Assembly: GCF_001881565.1 (NCBI RefSeq)
Contig: NZ_MPDJ01000004.1
Location: 165,126-229,125, forward strand
Source: Eisenbergiella tayi
GTDB taxonomy: Bacteria > Bacillota > Clostridia > Lachnospirales > Lachnospiraceae
Reading direction: 5' to 3'
DNA length: 64,000 nt
A model generated the notes under the pieces. That model ran no database searches and was not told the DNA's origin. It saw only the letters and a program-made list of their open reading frames with translations. This document shows, piece by piece, positions 34,912 through 43,040 of this stretch; position 1 is the first letter of the stretch, and each line of letters opens with the position of its first letter. Position numbers and translations under genes: made by a program.

Positions 34912-35763
34912 TTACTTCACTGCCCCGTTTACAACGCCATTCAATATCTGTTTCTGGCAGAACAGATAGAAAATCAGAATAGGAAGCAGCGCCAGCAGGT
35001 AAGAGGCGAATGCCAGGTTATAGTTCGTCCCGAACTGTGTCTGGAAGTTCAGCTGTGCAAGCGGCAGCGTATTGTGCCCGGTTCCGGACATGATAACCAG
35101 AGGCGTCATTACGTCATTCCAGGTCCCCAGCGCGGTGAGGACTGCTGCCGTGGCGTGCATGGGCTTCATAATGGGAAAAATGATTTTCCAATAGGTCTCC
35201 CAGGTGCTGGCTCCATCCACTCTTGCCGCTTCTTCCAGCGCGAGCGGGATGTTTTTCAGGTAGCCGGAATACAGAAGCAGGTTCATGGGCATATAGAATA
35301 CCACATACAAAAGGATAACCCCCACCCGGTTTGCCAGTCCTATCTGGGCTGTTTGCTTTACCAGCGGCATCATGAGAATAGCAAAGGGGACGAACATACC
35401 GCTCACAATGTACAGGTAGGCAATATTATAAAAACGGCTGTGGGCCATATTCCGCCCGATGGCGTATCCGGCCAGGGAATGGACCGCAATGGCTATAAGG
35501 ATGACCGTACAGGTAATGAGGAGGCTGTTTCCCAGGGAATGCCAGAAATCTGTTACCCGCATGGCTTCTGTAAAGTTATCCAGCCGGAATGCGGAGGGCA
35601 GGGACAGAATTCCGGCGATGTCATTGGTCATTTCGGAGGGGCTTTTAAAGGCTATGACAATTGCCATATATAAGGGGAAGAAAATCGTAAGGCTTCCCAG
35701 AATCAACAGAATCGTAACCGGCCAATTGACCCGCTGCGTTCCTTTTTGCTGTCCTTTTTTCAT
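34912..35763 (-). CDS. Carbohydrate ABC transporter permease, MalG type
   Basis: A 283-residue six-helix permease. It has the EAA loop ALEEAARVDGASTWETYWKI and the usual C-terminus QKQILNGVVNGAVK. The ATG overlaps the upstream permease stop by 4 bp (ATGA) and is preceded by AAGGAGGAG. Last gene of the alpha-glucoside operon, followed by the bidirectional terminator. Confidence 0.92.
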   Translation of the reverse strand: MKKGQQKGTQRVNWPVTILLILGSLTIFFPLYMAIVIAFKSPSEMTNDIAGILSLPSAFRLDNFTEAMRVTDFWHSLGNSLLITCTVILIAIAVHSLAGYAIGRNMAHSRFYNIAYLYIVSGMFVPFAILMMPLVKQTAQIGLANRVGVILLYVVFYMPMNLLLYSGYLKNIPLALEEAARVDGASTWETYWKIIFPIMKPMHATAAVLTALGTWNDVMTPLVIMSGTGHNTLPLAQLNFQTQFGTNYNLAFASYLLALLPILIFYLFCQKQILNGVVNGAVK

Positions 35764-36641
35764 AGCTGCTCCTCCTTCTTACCGGTAATTCGCATCTGAA
35801 TGACGGATATCGCTACTATAACTATAAAAAATACGAATGCATTGGCGCTCTGGAAGCCGAACTGTCCTCCGCTCATACCGTTATTATAGATGAGGTAGGA
35901 AATGGATTCCGTACTCTGCGCCGGCCCGCCCTTAGTCAAGGCCATGATCTGATCGAAGACCATGAGGAAATTTTTCATACAAAGCACCATATTTATGGAA
36001 AAGAACGGAATGATCAGCGGGAAGGTCAGGCTCCAAAACTTTTTCCAGCCTGAGACGCCGTCTATGGCTCCGGCCTCATACACATCCTCGGGAACGGTCT
36101 GCAGCCCGGATATATAAATAATGGTATTCATGGCTATCGACTGCCAGGAGCATACCAGCACAATGGCAAACCAGGCTGTTCCGGTTCCTGACAAAAGGCT
36201 GGTGCTCAGCGCTTCGATCCCCGCCGCCTGTCCCAGCGCGGGCAGGATATAGGTAAAAAGATAGCTGAAAATATAGCCTACCACCAGTCCGCCCAGTACA
36301 TTGGGTATAAAATAAATTCCCCGGAGCGCGCTTTTTCCCTTTATTCTGCTGTTCAGCCCCAGGGCAAGAATCAGGCTCAGGACATTTACCAGGATTGTGG
36401 AAACCAACGCAAATTTAAAGGTAAACAGGTAGGATTTTCCCACACGGGCATCCTGGAAAAGATCGATGTAGTTTCTCAGCTTAACAAAATCATAGCTTCC
36501 GTAGCCTTTAAAATTGGTAAAGCTGTAAAGAAAACCTTTCAGCAAAGGGAGCGTATTGAAGCAGAAAAACAACAGCAGGATAGGTATCGTAATCAGCAGA
36601 AAGGTTCTGTCTCTGTCACTCATTTTTTTCTTCTTATTCAT
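35760..36641 (-). CDS. Carbohydrate ABC transporter permease, MalF type
   Basis: A 293-residue six-helix permease. The EAA loop is VYEAGAIDGVSGWKKFW, and the segment DQIMALTKGGPAQSTE before the last helices is typical of CUT1 permeases. It overlaps both neighbours by 4 bp, so the three transporter genes are translationally coupled. AAGGGGG precedes the ATG. Confidence 0.92.
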   Translation of the reverse strand: MNKKKKMSDRDRTFLLITIPILLLFFCFNTLPLLKGFLYSFTNFKGYGSYDFVKLRNYIDLFQDARVGKSYLFTFKFALVSTILVNVLSLILALGLNSRIKGKSALRGIYFIPNVLGGLVVGYIFSYLFTYILPALGQAAGIEALSTSLLSGTGTAWFAIVLVCSWQSIAMNTIIYISGLQTVPEDVYEAGAIDGVSGWKKFWSLTFPLIIPFFSINMVLCMKNFLMVFDQIMALTKGGPAQSTESISYLIYNNGMSGGQFGFQSANAFVFFIVIVAISVIQMRITGKKEEQL

Positions 36642-37948
36642 TGATTCGTTCCCCCTTCCGCACCGGTATCCGGATGTTCATCTTCATACCGCTGCACCTT
36701 GGCAATCAGATCCCTGTTATAACGCTGCCAGTCCTGATCGAAACCGGCAAGAAAAGCATCGGTATCTTTTTGAATCAAATAGGTCTGTATCAGGGCGTCT
36801 ACCGCCATTTCCGTCGGATAATGGTGATCCTGATAATCCACCATTTTTCCTTCCTTAATATAATCGGCGACGCCGTCCAGCATGGAAGGAAGCTTAAAGT
36901 CCCCGTTCTTACAGGGCACGGCATTCTGATTATCCAGGTAGGCCTGTACATTCTCATCCGCAAGAAGGAAATCAAGGACTTCATAGGCCGCTTCTTTTTC
37001 AGGACAGTCCGCCATGACGGAAAACTGCAGGTCAATGCCTGAATTGAGCACATTCTCCTGTGCGTTATCACTGGCGGGCAGGACAAAGGTATCAATATCA
37101 ATGTCCGGATTCACGGATTTGATCTGGGGCACCGCATAGCTGCCAATAGTAAACATGGCAGACTGTCCGCGTGCGAAGGCCGTACAGGCATCATTATAAC
37201 CGTAGGAAAAAGGATCCTTCTGTCCATAAGGAAGAAGCTCCAGCATACGTTCCGCCACTTCCCTGTACTGTTCAGTAAAAGTGGTTTCTCCCCTGTTAAC
37301 CCTGCTGCATACGTCGGCCGGAGCCAAATCCACAGCTATGGCGTTCCAGGGTGCCAGGCAGTTCCAGGTATCTTTAAAGCCGAAGTACAAAGGCTGGACT
37401 CCTGCGGCTTGTATCGTATCACATAAAGCCTTAAATTCTTCCCAGGTTTCCGGGATTTTCCATCCGTTCTCCTGAAACATGGCGCGGTTATATAAAACAC
37501 CGGCGGCATTTGCCACATAAGGGACCGCATAGGTACCGTTCATGGGAATAAATTCCAGCTGCTTGTCAATAGTCAAGTAAGAAGGATTTATATCCGCAAG
37601 GCCCCGGTAATCGGAAATATCCATGAGCATCTCTGAATCCAGGAAATTGGAATAGTTGATATCTCCTCCGATACCAATAATATCCGGCGCGTCCTCCCTG
37701 ATAAAACGGGTTTTCAGGATGGTCATCGCATCGTTGGGTGATTCAATAGTCAGATGGATATTATCATGGGAGGCATTAAATTTTTCTTCCAGCATTTCAA
37801 ATACTTCCACCGCTTCCGGCTTATATTGTACAAGCTCTATCTCGATTTTGCCTTTCCTGTCCGGCGGCTGACAGCCAGGCAGCACCGCTGCGATTGCCGT
37901 TAATGCCGCAATCATCAGGCAGGCCGCCGCTTTCCCCCGTTTTCTCAT
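36638..37948 (-). CDS. Extracellular sugar-binding lipoprotein, MalE-like
   Basis: A 436-residue solute-binding protein of family 1. The signal peptide ends at a lipobox near residue 26 (VLPGC), followed by the mature domain with VEVFEMLEEKFNASHDNIHL. Its place after the GH13 alpha-glucosidase suggests binding of isomaltose-type or other alpha-glucosides. AAAGGGG precedes the ATG, and it follows the glucosidase gene by 6 bp. Confidence 0.92.
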   Translation of the reverse strand: MRKRGKAAACLMIAALTAIAAVLPGCQPPDRKGKIEIELVQYKPEAVEVFEMLEEKFNASHDNIHLTIESPNDAMTILKTRFIREDAPDIIGIGGDINYSNFLDSEMLMDISDYRGLADINPSYLTIDKQLEFIPMNGTYAVPYVANAAGVLYNRAMFQENGWKIPETWEEFKALCDTIQAAGVQPLYFGFKDTWNCLAPWNAIAVDLAPADVCSRVNRGETTFTEQYREVAERMLELLPYGQKDPFSYGYNDACTAFARGQSAMFTIGSYAVPQIKSVNPDIDIDTFVLPASDNAQENVLNSGIDLQFSVMADCPEKEAAYEVLDFLLADENVQAYLDNQNAVPCKNGDFKLPSMLDGVADYIKEGKMVDYQDHHYPTEMAVDALIQTYLIQKDTDAFLAGFDQDWQRYNRDLIAKVQRYEDEHPDTGAEGGTNQ

Positions 37949-37954
37949 ATTTTC

Positions 37955-39586
37955 TTACCCCTTTCTCACCTTTATCATCATTGCTTCAAAGGGACGTAAA
38001 TTTCCGCCCGCACTGCTGTCCGGATAGTTGGAAATCAGCACTTCCCCGTTTTTCCATTCCTCCGGAAGGATCCGTGTCTGGGGCTGTTCTTTAAAGTTAC
38101 AGAGAACGAGCAGCTTTTCCGTATCATTTTCCCTTGTATAGGCGAAAACATCCTCATCCTCTTCCATCACCGGCTCATACCAGCCGTCAACAAGGACATT
38201 TTCCTTTTTTCTTAAGGCAATCAATTTTTTATAGTAATGGAAAATGGAATCCTGATCCACCAGCTCTTCCTGGGCATTGATCACTGTATAGTTAGGATTG
38301 CAGCGTATCCAGGGAGTTCCTGCCGTGAACCCGGCATTTGCGCTTTCATCCCACTGCATGGGAGTCCTTGCATTATCCCTGCCCTTGGCATAAATGGAAC
38401 GCATGATATCCTGTTCCTCGTATCCGTTTTCCATCCGTTCCTTATACATGTTCAGGAGTTCAATATCCCGGTAATCCTCAATGTCAAATCTCACATTTGT
38501 CATCCCCAGTTCCTCTCCCTGGTAAATATAAGGGGTTCCCTGCATGCCGTGAATCATTGTCGCCAGCATTTTAGCGGATTCCACACGGTATTTTTCATCA
38601 TTTCCGAAATGGGATACCGCCCGGGGCAGGTCGTGGTTATCCAGGAAAAGACTGTTCCATCCCTTCTGGTACAGACTCTGCTGCCATTTCGTAAACACCT
38701 TCTTAAATTCCACAAAAGGAAGAGGGGCCAAATCCCATTTTTCTTTCCCCGGCTGCTGATCCAGCACCATGTGTTCGAACTGAAATACCATGGAAAGCTC
38801 GGAGCCATCCGGGTTACTGTAGAGGAACGCCCTCTCCGGAGTGGCGCTCCACGCCTCGCCGACTGTCACTAAATCGGCTCTCTGGAAGGTATTGCTGCTC
38901 ATCTCCCTGATAAAAGGATGAAGCATAGGCCCTTCTGCCATAACACAGTTATCCGTATCCTTTCCAATCAGGTCTATCACATCCAGCCGGAAGCCGCCCA
39001 CACCGCGGTCAATCCACCAGTTGATCATATCGTAAATAGCTTTCCGCAGCGCAGGATTTTCCCAGTTCAGATCCGGCTGCTTCACAGAAAACTGATGCAG
39101 GTAATACTGTCCGCATTCCGGCACCCATTCCCATGCAGGGCCGCAGAAGGCCGCCTTCAAATCATTCGGATACTTTCCCTCCACGCCGTCACGCCATACA
39201 TAAAAATCATGATAGGGATTATCCTTGCTTTTTTTCGCCTCCAGGAACCAGGGATGCTCATCCGAACTGTGGTTCAAAACCAGATCCATGATAATACGGA
39301 TTCCCCTTTTCTTCGCTTCCGCAATCAGCTCATCCATATCCTCCAGCTTACCGAAAATCGGATCAATATCCTGATAATCGGAGATATCATAACCATTATC
39401 ATCCTGAGGAGAACGGAATACCGGAGACAGCCAAATCGCATCAATTCCCAGATCCTGCAGATAAGGAAGCTTCTGTATAATCCCCTGAAGATCTCCTATT
39501 CCATCCGCATTGCTGTCATAAAAGCTTCTGGGATAAATCTGATAAATAACCGCCTTCTGCCACCATTTCGCCTGTTTGTTTTCCAT
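37955..39586 (-). CDS. GH13 oligo-1,6-glucosidase / alpha-glucosidase
   Basis: A 543-residue cytoplasmic enzyme of GH13 subfamily 31. The start region WWQKAVIYQIYPRSFYDSN is characteristic. Catalytic residues lie in GGFRLDVIDLIG (nucleophile Asp), VTVGEAWS (acid/base Glu) and FLDNHDLPR (third carboxylate). Val after the nucleophile region, rather than Thr, is often linked with alpha-1,6 preference, which is suggestive only. The ATG at 39586 has AAAGGGGA upstream. It is the first gene of the operon with three transporter genes. Confidence 0.93.
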   Translation of the reverse strand: MENKQAKWWQKAVIYQIYPRSFYDSNADGIGDLQGIIQKLPYLQDLGIDAIWLSPVFRSPQDDNGYDISDYQDIDPIFGKLEDMDELIAEAKKRGIRIIMDLVLNHSSDEHPWFLEAKKSKDNPYHDFYVWRDGVEGKYPNDLKAAFCGPAWEWVPECGQYYLHQFSVKQPDLNWENPALRKAIYDMINWWIDRGVGGFRLDVIDLIGKDTDNCVMAEGPMLHPFIREMSSNTFQRADLVTVGEAWSATPERAFLYSNPDGSELSMVFQFEHMVLDQQPGKEKWDLAPLPFVEFKKVFTKWQQSLYQKGWNSLFLDNHDLPRAVSHFGNDEKYRVESAKMLATMIHGMQGTPYIYQGEELGMTNVRFDIEDYRDIELLNMYKERMENGYEEQDIMRSIYAKGRDNARTPMQWDESANAGFTAGTPWIRCNPNYTVINAQEELVDQDSIFHYYKKLIALRKKENVLVDGWYEPVMEEDEDVFAYTRENDTEKLLVLCNFKEQPQTRILPEEWKNGEVLISNYPDSSAGGNLRPFEAMMIKVRKG

Positions 39587-39661
39587 ATATAATCCCCTTT
39601 CCTTTTCAGCCGTTTCCCGTCCTCCGGGAAACACCATTTTTTCGGTATCTTTCTATCTAAA

Positions 39662-39710
39662 AGATTAGTTGGTTTTGTCAGGTTGTTCAATAAGTGTTCT
39701 TCAAAACCAA
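39662..39710 (-). promoter_or_regulatory. Promoter and candidate LacI-family sites of the alpha-glucoside operon
   Basis: On the minus strand TTGAAC (39690-39685) and TAATCT (39667-39662) are 17 bp apart. A perfect 9-bp inverted repeat, TTGGTTTTG (39669-39677) and CAAAACCAA (39702-39710), flanks the -35 box. These could bind the LacI-type regulator encoded upstream. The promoter is clear, the operator assignment tentative. Confidence 0.5.
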
Positions 39711-39720
39711 TTTATTGCAC

Positions 39721-39764
39721 AAAAAAACAGTCTCTAATTGTATAGAGTGTACAATCAAAGACCG
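39721..39764 (-). terminator. Strong intrinsic terminator after the lacI-type gene
   Basis: On the minus strand a fully paired 15-bp stem (39764-39750 with 39742-39728, including three G-U pairs) has a 7-nt loop and is followed by seven Ts. It separates transcription of the LacI regulator and palindrome from the glucosidase operon promoter. Confidence 0.8.
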
Positions 39765-39831
39765 TTTATTCCATTGATTAATAAATGAACCCCCCGCGAA
39801 AACCACAGACACATAAAATACTTAGCCTGCC

Positions 39832-40197
39832 GAAACAGACGTATCCGTGCCAGGGTCCCTCCCGTCCTTTTGCTCCGCCTGCCTGCGCCTTGCCCTTTCT
39901 CCCGGGCCGGGGACGGCTTTGGATGTTGTTTCAGTTCCATGGGAAAAAACGGTGATGTTTCTTAATATTTCATTCTTCCGGAAGGCTGCCGTCCTTAGCG
40001 GCTTGTCTGACGAGCGAACGCGAGGAGTTTTGCCGCGCTGGCAGAATTCCGGAAGAATGAAATATTTAGAAACACCCCGTTTTTGAGGCTGGAACTGAAA
40101 CAACATCCAAAGCCGTCCCCGGCCCGGGAGAAAGGGCGAGGCGCAGGCAGGCGGAACAAAAGGACGGGAGGGACCCTGGCACGGATACGTCTGTTTC
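39832..40197. repeat. 366-bp long palindromic element
   Basis: Outer arms of 108 bp (39832-39939 and 40090-40197) are complementary with only two mismatches. A second, shorter inverted repeat sits inside (39964-39983 with 40047-40066, perfect, extendable with mismatches), leaving a central stretch containing a GCGGC/GCCGC stem. The element ends 3 bp after the stop codon of the LacI gene and contains no convincing gene. It looks like a MITE-type or other interspersed palindrome. With the promoter and terminator, it fills the 614-bp gap 39587-40200. Confidence 0.8.
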
Positions 40198-40200
40198 CCT

Positions 40201-41232
40201 CTACCGCCGCCCTTCGGAGGAAAATACCGCCTTGGTGCTTTCTCTCACAATCAGCTCGGTAGGAAGCGTGAGGGAACGCACCGGGCTTTCTTCTCCCCGG
40301 ATTCTTTTCATCAGCAACTCCACAGCCTGTTTCCCCTTTTCCTCAGGAAGCTGGCGGACTGTGGTAAGCGCAGGCCTTGACAGCCTGGCATATATGTTAT
40401 CATCAAAACCAACTACAGAAATATCATCCGGTACGTTCAGCCCTTTGGAATAAAAAACGGTGATGGCTTCATTCGCATAATAATCAGATATGAAAAAGGC
40501 AGCGCTGTACTTCTTGCCATTCTTTCTTGCAAACTGCCGCAACACCTCATGGCGCATCGTCTTATTCTCCGGAAGGAAATAAAAGTCTTCCCGGGAAAAA
40601 GGGACATCAAAGGCTTTCAGCGCATCCAGATATCCTCTGAACCGTTCCCGGTTGCTGGCCATAGGCGGCTCCTGATCGCTGAAAAAAGCGATGTTACGGT
40701 GTCCGAGACGGAGCAGATAGGATATCAGCTCAAAGGCCCCTTCATAATCCTGCAGGCCGATATTATCATATGCTTCCATATCTTCAAAACAGGAATCAAT
40801 AAAAACAAGGGGCTTGTTGATTTTTTGCTGAAGCCTGGCGCACTGCTCCGGGTTCCATCCCAGTACGATCGCGCCGTCGATATTCCAGGGGGCACACAGA
40901 CGGATTAAATCCTCTTCCGTTTCCGGTACATCCAGAACGATATATCTGCCATAGGACTTTACGGCCCTCTGAATGGCTCCCAAAAGCTCACCGCAGAAGG
41001 GATCCGTCATGACATTCTTGTTCCGCCCCATGCAGAAGCCCACTGCAATCATATTTTCTTCCGCAGCAGCACCGCCGCTTTTTCCTGCCGTTTCATAGTG
41101 GTACTTACACAGAGCCTCTTCTATCTTCTCTCTGGTTTCCGCCGACATTTTGCCTGTACGGCCGTTAATTACATTCGATACGGTGGTAGGGCTTATTCCC
41201 AGCTCTTCCGCTATTTGTTTGATGGTTGCCAT
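40201..41232 (-). CDS. LacI family transcriptional regulator
   Basis: A 343-residue repressor. The N-terminal helix-turn-helix TIKQIAEELGISPTTVSNVINGRTGKMS is followed by a periplasmic-binding-protein-like sensor with FELISYLLRLGHRNIAFFSD, SVVGFDDNIYARLSRPALTTV and GKQAVELLMKRI. It likely controls the downstream alpha-glucoside operon. CAGGAGA precedes the ATG. Its transcript runs into the palindromic element and stops at the terminator near 39721. Confidence 0.93.
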   Translation of the reverse strand: MATIKQIAEELGISPTTVSNVINGRTGKMSAETREKIEEALCKYHYETAGKSGGAAAEENMIAVGFCMGRNKNVMTDPFCGELLGAIQRAVKSYGRYIVLDVPETEEDLIRLCAPWNIDGAIVLGWNPEQCARLQQKINKPLVFIDSCFEDMEAYDNIGLQDYEGAFELISYLLRLGHRNIAFFSDQEPPMASNRERFRGYLDALKAFDVPFSREDFYFLPENKTMRHEVLRQFARKNGKKYSAAFFISDYYANEAITVFYSKGLNVPDDISVVGFDDNIYARLSRPALTTVRQLPEEKGKQAVELLMKRIRGEESPVRSLTLPTELIVRESTKAVFSSEGRR

Positions 41233-41306
41233 AGGTGGTTTTCTCCTGTGTCCTCAAAATATTTCCTTCCTGCTATTCCCGGAAGTCGGAATGTATTCTG
41301 TATCTG

Positions 41307-42509
41307 TTAACTCCCCGCTGCCAGCCATTCCCTGCTGTCACGGACCTCCTCCAGAATCTGAAGAACCTTTCCTAAGAAAAGTCCTTTCTCCTCCCCCTTC
41401 CGTTCATACTGCAGCTCATAATCCGCATATTCCAGGAATCTTTCCCTGACTGCCGCCGCTGCACGCCGTTCCTGGCTTCCCCCTTTCAGCTTCTTCAAAA
41501 CCCAGTATTCGTCAAAGGCTTTCATAAAGAAATCCTGTCCATAAGCATATTCCTGCTGAAGATATTCTTCCTTAGAAATCCGCAGCACCACCTGTTCCGG
41601 TTCATACACCGCAGAAGAGGCTTCTTTCTGTCTGAACAGGCAGGCTGCTGCGTTTCTCCCGCATTCCAGCCTGAGACGCCTCTCCTCCTCCAGCTTCTCT
41701 TCCAGCATTTCCTGATGTCTTCGCTGCTGTAATATACTTTCATCAGGCTCTATCTGTTCCCGGCAGACGAATTCCCCCTCTTCGTCCAGCCGCAGTTCCG
41801 CAAAGGAATAGCATTCTTCCCACAGCACTTTGTCCGTATCCGCATCATATTCCTTCATATAAATAAGCTTATTTAACCAGTCAATGCTTTTAAGAACCGG
41901 CTGCTCCGCGCTGATCAGATATTCTGCCGTCGTCAGTTTTTCTCTGCCCGCTATCCTGAAGGGCGTGAACCAGACCGGTTTTATTCCTTTTTCTTTCATA
42001 CAGGCTATCTTATCTTCCAGCCTGCCAAGCTTCACAAAATCAGATACATAGTTGAGCGCGATTTTACTGTCAGGCAACATAACGAGAAGCTGGCTGCGCA
42101 TATTCCCCTTCAAAAGAGCATACTCCCGTATTTCGGCATCCGGGAAGCTGCTTTGAGCCAGCAAAAGCATGGCCTGCCTCATCAGCTGATGTCTCTCCGC
42201 CTGTTCCTTGCTGGTAAGCACACAGTCACTGCCCGCATAATGGCTGAAATAAGGCTGCCTGATATTCCCCGCATTCAGTATCAGGCTTTCCCCGCATTCC
42301 GGACAGCTGAAGCAATGCTTCTGACTCTCCTTTTTCATCTTCAGACGCAGTTCCTGCTTATAATTACCGTTCTCATCCTTTAAAGAGGCGGCCCTCCAGA
42401 TTTCGTTCTGATAGACCGCTTCCGCACATTCATACATTCCGGCCTCGATTCCGGATTCCCTCTCCGAACCTGCTTCTCCGGGAATCCCTGTGCTTTTGCG
42501 CAGGAGCAT
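41307..42509 (-). CDS. coiA: CoiA-like competence-family protein
   Basis: A 400-residue soluble protein. An N-terminal zinc-ribbon-like stretch (HCFSCPECGESLILNAGNIR followed by PYFSHYAGSDC) and a segment with ERHQLMRQAMLLL then PDAEIREYALLKGNMRSQLLV resemble the CoiA nuclease-like domain. A charged coiled-coil region near residues 245-285 follows. CoiA promotes recombination during DNA uptake, but no other competence gene is nearby. The start at 42509 has GGCAGG upstream; ATG 42437 is an alternative. Divergent from the BlaI gene. Confidence 0.7.
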   Translation of the reverse strand: MLLRKSTGIPGEAGSERESGIEAGMYECAEAVYQNEIWRAASLKDENGNYKQELRLKMKKESQKHCFSCPECGESLILNAGNIRQPYFSHYAGSDCVLTSKEQAERHQLMRQAMLLLAQSSFPDAEIREYALLKGNMRSQLLVMLPDSKIALNYVSDFVKLGRLEDKIACMKEKGIKPVWFTPFRIAGREKLTTAEYLISAEQPVLKSIDWLNKLIYMKEYDADTDKVLWEECYSFAELRLDEEGEFVCREQIEPDESILQQRRHQEMLEEKLEEERRLRLECGRNAAACLFRQKEASSAVYEPEQVVLRISKEEYLQQEYAYGQDFFMKAFDEYWVLKKLKGGSQERRAAAAVRERFLEYADYELQYERKGEEKGLFLGKVLQILEEVRDSREWLAAGS

Positions 42510-42594
42510 CCTGCCTGCTTTCTTCTTCCTATCATACCATAAATTACAGCAGTAACAAACAGATTAAATACAGGAATCCACAGGAAAGACTGCG

Positions 42595-42647
42595 TTGACA
42601 GTTAGCCGACAAGGTGTTATTATAAATTTAGGCCGACAAACTGTTAT
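42595..42647 (+). promoter_or_regulatory. Promoter with two BlaI-type operators
   Basis: TTGACA (42595-42600) and TATTAT (42618-42623) are 17 bp apart. Two 16-bp direct repeats starting GCCGACAA (42605-42620 and 42632-42647; 14 of 16 identical) each contain an ACA-N3-TGT dyad like BlaI/MecI/CopY sites. One lies between the promoter boxes and the other over the start of transcription. This fits autorepression by the downstream BlaI-type protein. Confidence 0.7.
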
Positions 42648-42663
42648 GTAAAAGGAGGAACAA

Positions 42664-43038
42664 ATGATTCAACAGGTATCCGATTCCGAACTGGAACTCA
42701 TGAAAATCATCTGGGAAAATGGAGGTATGGCCCTCTATGCTGATATTATGGAAAAACTGGCACAGACAGGCCGTACCTGGCAGAAAAATACGGTCACGAC
42801 GCTTCTTTCACGTCTCGTGGAAAAAGGATTATTAAAAACGAACAAAATCGGGCGGAGAAATGAGTATACAGCCATCGTATCAGAAGAGGACTATCAGGCA
42901 GATCAAATGAAATGCTTTCTCGACAAATTTTATGAAGGGAATGCAAAGGGGCTTGTATCCACGCTGATACAAAGAGAAATGCTGTCGCCTGAGGATTACG
43001 AGGAATTGAAAAAATTCTGGGAAAAAGGAAGTGACTGA
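42664..43038 (+). CDS. blaI: BlaI/MecI/CopY family repressor
   Basis: A 124-residue winged-helix repressor. It has DSELELMKIIWENGG at the N-terminus, the recognition region WQKNTVTTLLSRLVEKGLL, and a C-terminal dimerisation helix with the protease-sensitive type segment LVSTLIQREMLSPEDYEELKK. AAAGGAGG precedes the ATG. It is released from DNA when the M56 protease of the next gene is activated. It lies 2 bp from that gene. Confidence 0.93.
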   Translation: MIQQVSDSELELMKIIWENGGMALYADIMEKLAQTGRTWQKNTVTTLLSRLVEKGLLKTNKIGRRNEYTAIVSEEDYQADQMKCFLDKFYEGNAKGLVSTLIQREMLSPEDYEELKKFWEKGSD

Positions 43039-43040
43039 AA

